Below are positions 52,527 to 64,000 of a DNA stretch of 64,000 nucleotides, one piece after another; positions within the stretch are counted from its first letter, which is position 1, and every line of letters starts with the position of its first letter. The notes under the pieces were generated by a model that saw nothing but the letters and a program-made list of their open reading frames with translations, was not told the DNA's origin and did not search any database. Source of the stretch: Ilex aquifolium (lineage: Eukaryota; Streptophyta; Magnoliopsida; Aquifoliales; Aquifoliaceae); assembly GCA_951799425.1 (NCBI GenBank), contig OX637410.1:1426001-1490000 (forward strand). The letters run 5' to 3'. Both the position numbers and the translations under genes were made by a program.

Positions 52527-54696
52527 TAGTTGAGAAAAATCAAATGTTCTCCCTATTTACCTTCAAATTTTACGATAGAGAGAGAGAGAGAAGAAGAAGA
52601 AGAGAGGGAAAATAAAGTGAGTTTCAAGCTTCTCTATATGATCTAGGGCCAACCTTTCGTCGAAACGCTTCGGGCCAAGAACTAAAGTTGATCTACGCAA
52701 CGAGAGCTAAGTCTATGTATCAGAATCGAGGATTTTTCCGAAGTCTCAAAGAATGGATTTTTGAAAATCAAGGGTTGAACCTTGATTTGGGTTCTTAGGA
52801 GTTTCTACCACTTGTATTACGCTTCAAGGGGTAAGGTTTTTTTCCTATCTAGATTTATTTTCAACTTAGGGTTTCGTATGAAATGGGTAGCATGATTTGA
52901 GATGAAGTCTCTTGTCTAAATGTATTTCTAGTGTAACTAGAGTATGAGAAATGGTATGAAAATGAATAAAACCAATTTTGCATGAATTGGGTTTTGGGTG
53001 AAATTACTTGTTTGGTGATTTCATGAGAATGTGATAAATTTGGTATGATTATGTGTTTATATGATTTTGTGCCCCTTGGGTGTTTGATAAAATGCCTAGG
53101 TTGATTTAGCATGGTTGTTTCATTGAAGATGTTATAACATGCTTGGTGAGAATATGGATTGTAATTATATGCTTATGATATAATTGAAAATTAGGAATGT
53201 TGTTCATGTTGTGTTCATAACATGTTGAACATGATGTTGTAATTGCAATTGAAAACTTGGTTGCATAATGATATTAAATGTAATTGTACAAATGCATGAG
53301 AAGCATCACATTTGTGGGCATGTGACACGGGTGTGGGTGTGTGCATGATTTTGATCAAACACCATCCTTGGTGGGTTGATACGTGAGCTCAGAAAAGTTG
53401 GGTCAAGGTTCAACTGAATCACACGGACTTTGCATTAAAAATAGGGTCAGGATTAGCAAGAATGACTAGATTGTCCCTCGGGTGCAAGACCCGGTGATTT
53501 GGATATGCACTCCGTTGGTATTGAGTCCATAAAGTGTGTCAGCATATGCGAAGCCATTGGTGGAAGTCAATAAATACCGTGTCGGTTGTGTGCCCGTTGG
53601 TGGAAGTCCATAAATACCCACCACAAGAAAGACCCGGAATTTATAAATGGTCATTGGATGTGTAACATCAATGACGGGGGCTCGAAATGCCCGGATTCAT
53701 ACGCATGGCATTGTATGTGTTATGGGAGCCGGTGAAGACTCGGGTTGTGTTGCATATGTGAGTCTCACCTCATAACATGGCATAACATTGTGACATTCAT
53801 TCTTGAAGTTGTATGTTCTTGGATGAATGCTTGTTTTTTATTGTTGAAAGGCATATGAGCATTTCATACGCATCTAAGTTGGAGAGTAGTCTCTTTCTGA
53901 GATACCCTATTGAGTGTGACTCACCTTTTATGGGGACATTTCAGGTGCGGGACAAGTGTCAGTGGATGGCTCTCACTTGGGCCCTCGTTGATGAAGAAAG
54001 CCGAGTTGTGGCTTTAAATTACATTTTGTAAAATAATTGTGTAATTAGTTTTTGGACATGTAATATTTTTTAAAGGGTTGTGTAATGAACCTTTATGGAC
54101 TATATTTTGAGTATAATTTGATGTTATATGAGTTTAGGTAAATGTTGTATGAGATTGGATGAGTTGACATTGAAAAAAAAAACTAAATTGGGGGAAAACT
54201 GGGCTCATCTACCAGTTGCAAGTCTTGAGCTACCGGTAGCTCGCGGGCAGAGGGCTCAGTTACCGGTAGCACGTACACGAGCTACCGATAGCTCCTCCAA
54301 AAATTTGCACTGGTAGCTTGTTGGCAGAGGGCTCAGCTACCGGTAGCACATACACAAGCTACCAATAGCTCTTCCAAAATTTTAAAAAATTTAAAATAAC
54401 TTTGTCAAGCCTCAGGGCCTTGAGCCCTTTCGTTCAAAGGATGTAAATGGAGAAATATTAATGACAAATTGATGTATATTGGACCTTGGAATGGTCAAGT
54501 GATTGAAATGTATACAGGTTATGTGTTGGGAGTGCCCGGTACAAGGGAGACTTTACCCAAACTCTGTGTTGGTTACGATCTCAGTGAAGGGGATATTATG
54601 ACGTGGTGTCAGGTTATGCGGAATTCACGGATACTTCCGCAGGTTGATGGGAGATTAACGGGTTGACAAAGGATCCTCAATTTTAGGGGCATCATA
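52527..54696 (+). mobile_element. TkA copy 3 solo LTR, right part
   Basis: It continues the TkA LTR from the TATA box to GGGGCATCATA at 54696 and is followed by ATTGG, identical to the left flank. Joined with 36046-36439 it gives about 2.56 kb, the normal TkA LTR length. No internal sequence is associated with it. It carries the GAGCTACCGGTAGCTC array near its 3' end. Confidence 0.93.
54211..54373. repeat. CpG-centred palindrome array (GAGCTACCGGTAGCTC), TkA copy 3
   Basis: A perfect 16-bp palindrome is at 54227-54242, followed by TTACCGGTAGC, GAGCTACCGATAGCTC, CTGGTAGCTT, GCTACCGGTAGC and AGCTACCAATAGCTCTT. The left flank (GGGGAAAACTGGG) and right flank (CTTCCAAAATTTTAAAAA) match TkA copy 2, whose array uses GGTACCGGTACC. 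Confidence 0.92.
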
Positions 54697-54701
54697 ATTG
54701 G

Positions 54702-55903
54702 ACACACCATAAGTAGGATTGTAGTGTAATCTTCTAGTATATTCTGTCTTGGCTATAGGAGACTGTCTGATGTATCAGATTGTTGCACTAGTACATTTTG
54801 TATATTGAGCAGGACTGTTATTGAGGTTATTATATTTTTACTAACTAAATAAGAAAATAAATAACGCGTGGTTATTATGATTACTTAAGTTCTTAATCCT
54901 AAGTATTTAATTGACACGTGCATATAATAATGTTACTTTAATTCATCAAAGAGTAAGATTCATATTTGAGTCAACAAACTCAGTGAATTGAGTGATGACA
55001 TTATTTGCATAGTGAAAATTAAGTATTAAAGAAAATCATGTCTCAATATTTAAATGGGTTGATGATGTCCTCTTAAGAAAGCTCATAAGTTTTGTCCATG
55101 TCAAACCCTACAGGTGGATTTAATTATTCGACATAACAAATAAATTGAGTTATAAGATCCTAAGGATAAAAAGAAGTCAATTAAATATTATTGTCAATAA
55201 TTTAATTAATTGAAAAATATCTATAATTTTAAACATGGAGAGATTATTAAGCATATAATAACAAGAAGTTTGAAATATAATTTTGAGATAAGGCACGAGA
55301 GATCAAAAATAAATTTTTAGCTGACTAACTTTAATGGACCGTAGGATGTTAGATATGGGTTGGACATAGGATTCCTAGGCCCATTGGAAGCCCGACCTAT
55401 ATTTTTCCTTAAGGCCTCTGTTGTAGCCTATAAATAAACACACTTCTTGGTTCTCTCAATCATATACTTTACCTTCATGTTTAAAAGAGGTAGCGAGAGA
55501 GTAAGGGAGAAAATTCAGAGGATTGCAGCCCACACTGCAATCGAATTTTAGCGTCAAGAAGGACATAAAGTAGAAGACCGTGAGGTCCATCGAGCCGAGT
55601 GTTCTATCTATATCAGTTTTTTTTCGTGTTGCTCACGCTTCAAGAGGTAAACCCTAATTCTGCCTTATAGAGTTAGCAGATGAATAAATTTTGTTTGTAT
55701 TCAATTGTACACATTGTCAGCATATCTTGGGACTACCGTTCCAACACACACTTCTTCATGTACGTTCACATTTCATAATCATGCCATTTATATGTAAAAT
55801 TTCAACACAAATCCAAACGAACAAAAAAGATGAAATGATATTATAACCAGTATAATTGACAAGGAATCAGTGTAATTTATCATCTATAATATATCAAAAT
55901 AAC
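54702..55903. other. Unassigned; LTR-like promoter near 55427
   Basis: No ORF is supported. CCTATAAATAAACACAC near 55427 looks like a TATA box, followed by an A/G-rich leader and TTCAAGAGGTAAACCC near 55640, a splice-donor-like site similar to that in TkA LTRs. This could be an old LTR, but no ends were found. The 55750-55903 stretch may be the start of the reversed AthE LTR. Confidence 0.35.
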
Positions 55904-56000
55904 ACATTTAACCTAGATATTACTTGTCCCTCATAATACCAATAAAAAAAATAAAAACTCGAATAAAATAAATGCTCTATAAAACTACCAAACCACTTTC

Positions 56001-56115
56001 GTATGAATCATGATTGCATTTAGCGTATACAACAAGCCTTTAAATCTCTAGGTTACCCCTAGTGAACGAGTTATAGTCTTGAGAAGGTTTCCGGTGAAAA
56101 TACCTACAAACTTCG
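56001..56115 (-). ncRNA. Three-hairpin 3' element, AthE
   Basis: On the minus strand it keeps CTAGG-GGTAA-CCTAG and TTGTAT...ATGCAA (with G-U), while the first stem is weakened (CAAGA...CTCGT). Flanks GAAGTTTGTAGGTATTTTC and CGAAAGTGG are shared with AthF and partly with the others. Confidence 0.55.
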
Positions 56116-57996
56116 CATACTCCACTTACAACTTAGAGAATTTCTAACAATTCCAATGCATAGATTCAAGAACGCAATCAATAAACCTTAATACCTCAAC
56201 ATAAAATTTAATCCAAGTTCACAATACTATCTCAACCACTAATGATACTCATAAGCATTCAAAACTCAAAGTGTGTGCGAAGTACCATAGCCAGCATAAA
56301 AGTAAACCAAGCATTAAAGAAAAACACAACCAAAATTTCTTTCCAAACATGCTTTGACTAAAATCTGACCAAGATTACACTCAAAAATAAATCACTGAGA
56401 AATGGGTATAAATCTCTCCATCATAAGTGAGCAAAATATTATTTATCGAAAACATTAGTCTCGTGAAAGCAATGTCAAATCTGAAAAGCTTGAATAATAC
56501 CACACTTTCATCTGTATTCGTTCACTTCAACTTTCAAGCCATACTCCCCCTAAGATCTAAGTAGGACTTTAAAAATAGGATGAAACGTTAGACTTAGGAC
56601 ATGGGGTAAACAAGAAAATAATAAGGATAAAATAAAAAATTGCTTGAGAATAGCTAAAGAATCTATCAAATAATACTTGGGACATTCATCTCAAACTTTT
56701 TTTCACGTATCATCTTTTTATATTCTTTTTTTTTCTTAGCATTTGTTTTCTTTTTCTCTTTTTTTTTTTTCAATCAATGCCACTTTTCTTAATACAAAAC
56801 ATTGAAGTTTTCATGAATCCACTTGCATATAACATTAGCTCTTTCTTCAACCAAAACACTCCTTACTAATTGTCAAGACCACAAGATTAAATGCATAAAA
56901 TACTAATAAGGGTTACACTCCAAATCAGAGCAGGGTAAGAATAATAGGCTAAACAAAGGGAAATCTAATGAAAAATAACACTTTGGGTTGGCTTGAAAGG
57001 CTCAAATGATCCAATGATGGCCTGAAATATTTTTTTTGGGGTCATTTGATTATTCCATATCCATTAAAATCAAATGAATCAAGTATAACATTCAAAATGA
57101 CGATCTTCTTAGCTAATGACAAAAATGAAAGAATAACCTAACTTTAAACAAAATAATGTGCATGTGAAAGAAAAATAGAATTTCTGTGCAATAACCCTCC
57201 AAATGTAAATGACTCTAATCTTACAAGGTCAAAAGTCCCCACCATTTTTTTCCAATATTTTCAGATTGCATCCAAAATTAACTTAGATTGCATCCATGTA
57301 ATTTTGGCATTTTGAAGCTCATGAAATACTTTAGAAGAAGAGATAGTATAACAAACTCCAAATCAAATAATATACTAAAGTATCAAAGCTACATGACATA
57401 TGTTCCATAACTGGAAGTATTGAATATTAGGAAGAAACTGTAATCATTGCCAAGTAAGTATGATTTTTTTTTTAATGAACACTACTAACTACATGCAAAC
57501 TCTAACTAAAGGTATCACTACATACAAACTCTAACTAAAGGCATCCCTATATCCCCACCCTAAATTGAACATTGTACTCAATGGTTAAGATGCAAGAAAA
57601 ATCATGAGAGACATAAATAAAGATAGGGATCCAGATCACCTAAAGTGATGCAAAAGAATGCTTCCAAAGCTAAATCTGAAAAGTGTTAGAAACTAACAAA
57701 ATATGAAAGGAAATAGAAAAACAAAAAATAAAAATAAAATAAAATCTAAACTATGATCTAACTACTAATATACAACAAAAAGAAATGTAGTGATCAATCC
57801 GACTTTAATTCCCAATTAGATCCGCTACCACCTGACAATAGCAGTACATCCTTATCAGGCGATCTCAACTCCCCAAACTTGGGCCTCCATTCCCTTACCT
57901 CTAATTCATATGATGAATTTAACAAACCGTTTTAATATGCAACTTAAGAATCTGCAAAACATGCATCATCACAAGAATTAATCAAACACGCTTGTA
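56116..57996 (-). mobile_element. AthE internal region, reversed, non-coding or decayed
   Basis: About 1.9 kb of AT-rich sequence with no supported ORF lies between the hairpin element and the protease remnant. RT, integrase and env-like sequence expected here are absent, so a large deletion is likely. T-tracts occur near 56697-56770. Confidence 0.5.
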
Positions 57997-58345
57997 CTAG
58001 ATCTGAAACAAGGACAAATCAATTTTTTCTTGCACAATAGTGTCAATTAGATCCACTTCATGAATCCCACAATCATCATCATCATCTAGTTGTTTAGAAA
58101 CATTAAAAATACTCAACTCTACTATCACATTTCCAAAGGACAGTTTCATCACATCATTCCTACAATTAATTAATGCATTAAAAGTAGCTAGGAATGGACG
58201 ACTCATGATGACATGAATTCGAATGACAGCATGCAAGACCGATTATGTGTCCAACACTATGAAATCAACAAAACATAGAATTTGTCCATTTTGACAAGCA
58301 CTACCTCAACCACTTCCCGAGTTTCCCTATTTGGTTTAACATAGG
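57997..58345 (-). pseudogene. AthE protease C-terminus and linker, reversed
   Basis: On the minus strand REVVEVVLVKMDKFYV, then (shifted) FVDFIVLDT, then SRPFLATFNALINCRND, VMKLSFGNVIVELSIFNVSK, QLDDDDDCGIHEVDLIDTIV. It matches AthC 40620-40930 (LVQVDSFVFPVDFIVLDT, GRPFLATSNALINCRNG, LNIFNIAKHPEEE) in order, including the acidic linker. It is a fragment of an Athila gag-pol; nothing coding follows toward 57996 or beyond 58345. Confidence 0.85.
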
Positions 58346-59217
58346 TGGTAAAATTGGATCCACGGTGTGAATATTTAATCCGTTCATTACTTAGGCATTT
58401 TTTGTGCTAAATTTTTTTTTTAACTTTAGGGTTTTAGTTTTCGAAAGTAGTTTTTGAAATGAATCATTGGATGTAGACTTTCTAGGTACGACCCTTGGTA
58501 CTTAGAGAGTTGTTCTAGAACCTTGGTTTTTCGAGTAAACTAGTGGATAACGCTCTCCATATTCTCGCGGGGCTTAGGAAATTAAGGAGGGCTGGAAAAT
58601 AAATTCTAGTAGTCATCACTCTCCATCGCTCGCTTAAGTGCTCAAGCGCTGCCCCAAGTTGACTGTAGTTTGGATTATCCAATAGCCAACGCTCTTTAAC
58701 TGCTCTCTATAGAGCTCGAGCACTATATCGCAGACTGATTTCCAAACATGCCCAACTGTCTCTTGTTTCCTATTTCTATATATAGAAGATGGCCACTACG
58801 ACCTAAATAGGAGGACAAAGGAGTAAGAAAGAGTCTCTAAGGTTTAGAGAGGCTGCACATTTAAAAGAGAACTCACCCTAGACAAGAGCAAAACTTGATT
58901 CCTTAAAGATCAACAAAAAATCCTATGAGAATTTGAGCATCTATTGTTGAGAATCTTGAACACCAAATCAAACTCACAACACTAAGGGTTCAAGGAGAAG
59001 ACTCAATGATCAATGGGAGAATTCCAAAAAGGAGAAGAAGGAGGATTCCACAAGGACAGATCGTGGATCTCGGTTCGTTGCCTTTGAATCTAGTTGTCAA
59101 GACGCTTGAAGTGGATTTCTATAGTGCAAATTCAAGAGAGGAATCTCATAGCCAATGAATTGGTTGTGGTAAGACTTTGAACTTGTAATCTAAGTTTGAA
59201 ACTAGTGGATTAGTTCT
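58346..59217 (+). other. LTR-like sequence with CTCGAG motifs and TATA box
   Basis: GCTCAAGCGCT (58640-58650) and GAGCTCGAGCAC (58711-58722) lie about 60-130 bp upstream of a TATA box CTATATATAGAAG near 58774. An A-rich leader follows. The layout repeats that of the copia-like LTR at 34112-35630, but neither LTR end nor primer site could be placed. The 3' limit is the reversed AthF LTR. Confidence 0.45.
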
Positions 59218-60527
59218 TGACTCCGAAATATGTGCACCTAAGTGCAGGTGATCAAGTGTAGTAATAACTCGGTAGTCTAAGGTCAATCCTCAGGGATTGA
59301 ATAGATTGTAGGAAGATGAAGAACATTGTTTAGATTGTTTAAGGTAATTAATTATTATATACTGAAGAAAATTTCTTATGGGAAAAATGCTACTCTCTAG
59401 TTTCAGGATTGGGGGTCGTTCATGCACACCAAATATTCTACTTATACAATTATATTTTATCTCAGCTGACTTTCAACACCAGTGTAATAGACCAGAATAT
59501 ATAACCTTTGAAAACCAAGATTTTATTGATATGAAAATATGAATTTAAGAACTAGTTTTGTAAACTTGCAGAGAATTGTAAGAATCACTTATACCCAGAA
59601 ACCAATCTAGTTAATGAGCAATCTAAGTATACATAGTACAATACTTTGATAAAAATTATTCATTCAATCTTTAATTAATAGAAGATAAATCATTTAAGAA
59701 TAACAAGAATAATTACATAAATAATAATATTCAATGTATAATCCCAAAACCCTAACCTAGCTAGGGAGTAATAGAAGAACTACTCACAAGACATAGTTGT
59801 TCTTCTCAAAAGGCTGGAAAATAAACTAAGGACTAGATCCCCTAACAATGCTCTCCTATCCTGTATTTATAAGGGAAGGATACATAGGGTATTTAGGAAT
59901 TTGATATACAATAAAAATCCTACTAGGTCAAAGCATCATGACGCAAAACCAAAGGGCGCGTCCGGATGAACAAGTTCTTTGCTTAGAATCCAATCAATAT
60001 ACGTGTATGAACGAAAAGTGGTGTCTTAATGGAAGCACTATGTATCATCATACATTGTTCGCACGCATTCTCACATCTGAATAACTTCAATTCTCTGGAA
60101 TTTGCATCTTAATAGTTACATTCGGACGGGATTCTTGCGTCCAAATGGAAGTAGTCCAAGTCATCAAAGTCAAATCATCTCCAATTCCAAGGAATGTCCA
60201 ATCATTGCGTCTGAACATAAGAGTTGCGTCCGGATGCACCTATCTATTCAGGAATGTACAGCTCAAGTCCCACTTCCTCAAGAGTTAACTATTGACTTCT
60301 TTCTCAATGACACTTTGGTCCCCTTGAATTCAATTTGATCTCCAATCGACTGGTCAATTTATCAAGTACACCAATTCAAATCATTTTACCTGTTTTTACC
60401 TTATAAATTAAACAAACACTAGAAATTTAATCAAATCATAATATCAAGGGATAATTCATTTAACAGCTCTAAAATAATGCAATTCACCATAAATAACAGA
60501 TAAAATGGTACTTTTGATGACGAATCA
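59218..60527 (-). mobile_element. AthF 3' LTR, reversed
   Basis: On the minus strand it starts TGATTCGTCATCAAAAGTACC-like at 60527 after TAAGTTAGGGGTTG and ends CATATTTCGGAGTCA at 59218. The last block (CACTTAGGTGCACATATTTCGG) matches the AthC LTR end (CACTTGGGTGTACACATTTCGG). TATA box TTATAAATACAGG is near 59877 on the minus strand. It is 1310 bp. Confidence 0.82.
59955..60235. repeat. CpG-centred array (GCGTCCGGATG), AthF LTR
   Basis: GCGTCCGGATG occurs near 59956 and 60219, with degenerate ATTCGGACGGG, GCGTCCAAATGG and GCGTCTGAAC between. The palindromic core is TCCGGA. The array is 80-360 bp upstream of the minus-strand TATA box. Confidence 0.75.
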
Positions 60528-60619
60528 CAACCCCTAACTTACATCTTACTAGTCCTTAGTAATATCAAAATCCTAAAAAATCTAAAACATAATAAAATAA
60601 TCTAATAAAATAGCACATA

Positions 60620-60745
60620 TCCACTTTCGTAGGACTCGTGATTGCATTTAGTATATGCAACAAGTTTTTAATCCCCAACATTCCCCCTAGTGGACGAGTT
60701 ATAGTCTCGTGAAGGTTTCTAGAAAAAAATACCTATAAACTTCCA
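60620..60745 (-). ncRNA. Three-hairpin 3' element, AthF
   Basis: On the minus strand ACGAG-ACTATAA-CTCGT and TTGCAT-ATACTAA-ATGCAA are perfect; the middle stem is weak (CCACTAGGG...). It lies about 95-220 nt upstream of the 3' LTR. Confidence 0.6.
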
Positions 60746-61145
60746 TTAATCTGCCTACAACTTGAATTTTTTATATAATTCAACCAATAATCAAGCAAAT
60801 AGATCAGATCATAGAATTACAGGCTACACAATAGTATCCACAGATTGACTTCCCATTGAAACTAGTGTGTAGTGTGCAAATAACCTCACAAGATCAAAAA
60901 AATAGTGAAAAACACCTTAGCTCTCTACTATCCATGGACAGTTTTGAATCAATCCTCACTCAAGTTGTATCTCAACTCACATGTGCTGATTTCTATTCAT
61001 GAGACTATGCTAGTTCCCTTTTATTTGTTGCAGTGTTCGTTGTTTACAAAACATATGTGAGTTGAACTTTGCCTTGATTTTACATTAACTCTACTCACAT
61101 ATGGCGAGGGAAATGAAAATATGAAAACTAAGTCAAGCCCTAACT
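60746..61145 (-). other. AthF 3' non-coding region, reversed
   Basis: No ORF is supported between the env-like stop at 61146 and the hairpin element. The stretch is AT-rich. I see no further motif. Confidence 0.5.
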
Positions 61146-61905
61146 CTACCAACTGTGACTGGGGCTTTGACTATCACTCGATCCTAAACTAAATACTAAT
61201 AAGTAACTAGTAAGAACATCAAAAAAAGTAGCAGTCATATAGGAAGACAGACCCGCCCCATCATGTGGTCCAAGCTGAAGGCGGCAGAGAATCTCACCAT
61301 GCTCCGCCAAAGTAACCCTCACCTGTCTCTGCTCCTGTAAAATTTGGAGCAAGAGATCTCTATCAGAACAGGTATCCACAGGGTCTCTTATCAGCGGACC
61401 CACTCTCTCCTCAACATAAGCAAGCTCATCTCCCTCCTCATCCTCACCAAACTCATCTGATGTATCCTCTAGTATAGGTCCTCTAATCATATTGCCATGG
61501 CTCTTCACCAATGTCGTATTATCTAACACCCTGGACGCTTCTCCTTCAGCATCCAATCCCTCACTGCAATACCAATACCCATACAAATAAAAGTGACCAA
61601 GTACCTGAATGGAAGTGAAGCATTCTTAGTGCTGTCCTTTAATGTCCTCTACATCTTGGCCATGATAATAGAAGACAAACAGATAGTACGACCAGTCCCT
61701 ATAGCATACAATAACTTGGCCCTCTTCCAATAAATATGATTTTTCTGGGCCAACGGAAGCATACTGGTCATTGAGATCTAATTCAAGATCTTGTACTTGC
61801 TTGTCAATTGTACCTGGTTCAACTTCTTATCCCTCTGCAGCCACACAAAATGGGGATCTCCAATGAGTTCCCTGGCTACATCCTGCATGATATAGACTGT
61901 GGAAA
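61146..61905 (-). pseudogene. AthF env-like 3' ORF, reversed
   Basis: On the minus strand LAQKNHIYWKRAKLLYAIGT, then GRTICLSSIIMAKM, then NASLPFRYLVTFICMGIGIA aligns with the AthC ORF (IDLPSLILTEM... NSLPFGTLVTELCKDHGV). An acidic C-terminal part follows, stopping at 61146 (EFGEDEEGDELAYVEERVGP, LLLQILQEQRQVRVTLAEHG). The N-terminal half is damaged by stops. The C-terminal acidic and coiled region corresponds to the AthD end at 28753-28930. Confidence 0.72.
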
Positions 61906-61949
61906 AAATGAACTGTGGCCTCGGTACCACATTCACCTTTGCCACCGGA

Positions 61950-62195
61950 AAAATCATAAGGGAGTCAAAAACAAAACTTATCCCCTTAAAAATGTTACCG
62001 CTCTTAGGATTCTAAATTTTCACAACTCCATGAGGAAAAACCTCTTTAATTACGAATGAGCCAGACCACCTTGACATCAATTTATCAGGAAAAAAATAGA
62101 GGAGAGAATTGAAAAGCAGAACCTTTTGAGAAGGCTCAAAATTTTTCCTCACTATATTCCTATAATGGAAAGATTTCACTCTAGATTTGGCAATT
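61950..62195 (-). pseudogene. AthF integrase C-terminus, reversed
   Basis: On the minus strand KVLLFNSLLYFFPDKLMSRW, then SGSFVIKEVFPHGVVKI, stop, NPKSGNIFKGI. This is the conserved Athila integrase tail (LLFNSRL-FPGKLKSRWSGPF, FPHGAVEI, NP-G--FKVNG). It is followed downstream by the env-like ORF, as in AthC. Nothing upstream of it is present. Confidence 0.85.
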
Positions 62196-62433
62196 TTAGA
62201 ACTATCTTATCCTTCATTCCTAATGTGAGACTCGAGCATGCATGATAGGCATTTAAATATTGGGAATGTGAATGCTAATTTATGTCATAGAAGTTAATTT
62301 CAATCCAGTGAAATAAAAAGGTGAGCAACCGGGAATATAGGGGAATGGTGTATAGATATCGATAAAAAAATTTGGGTTTAATTTGAGAAATTAAGAGTGA
62401 GTGGGATACATATATATATATAAGTAACCATTT

Positions 62434-62470
<37 letters not shown>

Positions 62471-62540
62471 CATACCAGTTAGTGGGTGCACCACTAACTT
62501 GCATGTGAGTTTGCATGCAAGTTAGTGGGCTCTCCATTAA
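62196..62540. repeat. AT-rich spacer with TA and TTA microsatellites
   Basis: A TA run lies near 62410-62421 and a TTA/ATT run near 62436-62466. Nearby GCATGTGAGTTTGCATGCAA is a short inverted repeat. No gene is seen; this is the seam between AthF and TkA copy 4. Confidence 0.75.
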
Positions 62541-62899
62541 CTTGGAATGGAAGGTGGGGATTTAGAGGGGGAAGGGATAAGCTGTGGTAGATTGGGGTGA
62601 GTTGATTGTTGATGCGGATAGGACCTTTGATGAGGGACCGGTGCGTATCATGGATAGCCGAGAGCAAGTTTTGTTTGACAAGACTGTGAGGCTGATGAAG
62701 GTATTGTGGTAGGACCGTGGTATGGAGGAGGCGACGTGGGAGTGTGAGAACACTATCTGTGCTACCTATTCGTTCATGTTTAAGGATGGAGGTACATTCT
62801 GGTAATTATAGAGTAGTATGGGGTTTATGACATATGCATTTTGTTAAATGTACATGTGTGTGAAATTTCGGGGGTGAAATTCCTTTAAGAGGGGAAGAG
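62541..62899 (+). pseudogene. TkA copy 4 chromodomain and polypurine tract
   Basis: GELIVDADRTFDEGPVRIMD, then SREQVLFDKTVRLMKVLW, stop (TGG or CAG to TAG), DRGMEEATWE aligns with TkA copy 1 at 5690-5850. After a spacer, TTTCGGGGGTGAAATTCC and TTTAAGAGGGGAAGAG form the polypurine tract next to the LTR start at 62900. The rest of the element to the left is missing. Confidence 0.85.
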
Positions 62900-64000
62900 T
62901 GTAAAACCCATAAAAATTAAATTTTATGAAAAATGGCAAAACAGTAATTAGCCGTTACGGTATGGGTTGAAAATCCAAATTTTTCTAAAACTCGAATGAC
63001 GAAATGTACGTCATCATTGGATTCATCTGCCGAAATCTAGCCACCCTATCAATTTCGTCGAATTCTGAGACAGTCAGAATTCTTGCATTTTACGATGCGA
63101 TCGGGCGTCACGTGACTAAAATAAATGTGATCAGGATTTAATCGTAGAACCCAGAAAATAATTTAAAGACAGTTCAATAAAAATATATTGAACCTAACCC
63201 GGGACAAGATTTAATTGATTCGGAATAAAATCGGATCATAAAAAGATGGGACGTGTGGCTTAATGAGAGCCAAACATTGGAAGGTATAAATACGAGAGAA
63301 AATCAGATTTTTTACCCCATTTTACACTTGCATTCTACCGGAAAAGAGAGAGAGAGAAAGCCAAGGGTTTTCCACCTTCTCCCTCCGATTTACGGCGATC
63401 CGACTGTTAGATCTCTAGAGGCCAAGAACAAAAATTGTTCTACACGACGAGAGCTACGCATACCAAAGATCGTGAATTTTTCCAAGAACCTCAAAGACGG
63501 GATTTTTGGATTAAAGCTTTGAGGCTTGATTTGGAGTTTTTGAAACTTCTTCTCCACGGATTTACACTACAAGAGATATGGTTCCTTTCCTAACTAAGTT
63601 TATTTTCAACTTAGGGTTGAAATATGAAATGGGTAGGGAGTTAGAGATGAAATCTCATGTATAACACATACCTAGGGTTGTTAGAATATGGAAATGGGTA
63701 TAAGAATATGTTTAAACCAAATCTTGCATGATTGGGTTTTGATGAAATTGCTTGGTTAAGAACCTCATGCAGAACGTGATGTTTTGGGCATTCTATGTGT
63801 TTACATTTGTGCCTTGAAGGTGTTTGATAAAATGCTACGGATGATTAAGTGTGTTATTTGTATTGAATATGTTATAACATGCTTGGTGGTTTATGAAATG
63901 TTAGTATATGCTTCATGATATATCGACATTTGAGGAATTGGAAATGAGTATGTTCATTATATACCTTACGATATGATGAGCATGTGGTATGAATTGCAAT
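62900..64000 (+). mobile_element. TkA copy 4 3' LTR (window ends inside)
   Basis: It starts TGTAAAACCCATAAAAATT, has a TATA box GGTATAAATACG near 63285 and continues alignable with the other TkA LTRs to the window end. The splice-donor-like site conserved in other copies is changed here (AAGAGATATGG near 63572). Confidence 0.9.

Overview
The window is a transposable-element graveyard from a plant nuclear genome. Plant lineages present are Athila-type and Tekay/Del-type Ty3/gypsy elements, a Tat-type gag, Ty1/copia ends and a plant L1-type LINE with a DUF4283-like ORF1. Base composition is AT-rich and element ends carry tRNA-Asp and tRNA-iMet primer sites. I found no convincing host gene, tRNA, rRNA or CRISPR. 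A woody or otherwise repeat-rich eudicot is plausible, but the species cannot be read from the sequence.

Labels used below: TkA = Tekay-like chromovirus (LTR about 2.6 kb); AthC, AthD, AthE, AthF = Athila-like families; NaB = Athila-derived non-autonomous family with a zinc-knuckle ORF; LTR-G and LTR-H = unassigned LTRs.

Layout. 1-8811: TkA copy 1 (decayed gag-pol with chromodomain, 3' LTR with a 300-bp tandem duplication), its protease split by an AthC-type solo LTR (1123-2670, target duplication CTAGG). 8812-12653: 3' end of one LINE followed head-to-tail by the 5' part of a second. 12654-13639: LTR-G, reversed. 13640-18393: TkA copy 2 (LTR, PBS, gag, protease), cut by NaB copy 1 (18394-20234), which is joined to a copia 3' end. 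20640-25040: Tat-like leader and gag split by LTR-H. 25154-28930: reversed AthD 3' half. 28930-33666: NaB copy 2 without its 5' LTR. 33667-35630: reversed TkA scrap and reversed copia-like LTR. 36046-54696: TkA copy 3, a solo LTR with perfect ATTGG duplication, hosting a young AthC element (36440-52521), which itself hosts NaB copy 3 (41661-about 45950). 54702-62200: unassigned sequence and reversed AthE and AthF remnants. 62540-64000: TkA copy 4, 3' end and start of LTR.

Most interesting signals. (1) AthC carries, between pol and its env-like ORF, an intact 134-codon ORF (46754-47158) resembling the cysteine-rich nucleic-acid-binding protein of filamentous plant RNA viruses (Betaflexiviridae). 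This suggests capture of a viral gene by a retrotransposon. (2) At least eight different LTR families carry arrays of short palindromes with CpG at the dyad (TTCGAA, TTCCGGAA, TACCGGTA, CTCGAG, TCCGGA). The palindrome differs between families and even between copies of one family, while the flanking LTR stays alignable. In AthC the same palindrome recurs inside the element just upstream of a TATA box and the env-like ORF. (3) A roughly 100-nt block that can fold into three consecutive hairpins lies about 80-210 nt upstream of the 3' LTR (or expected LTR position) in five Athila-type elements. (4) NaB elements keep a Gag-derived zinc-knuckle ORF without capsid or pol; one copy has a duplicated knuckle and an intact frame.
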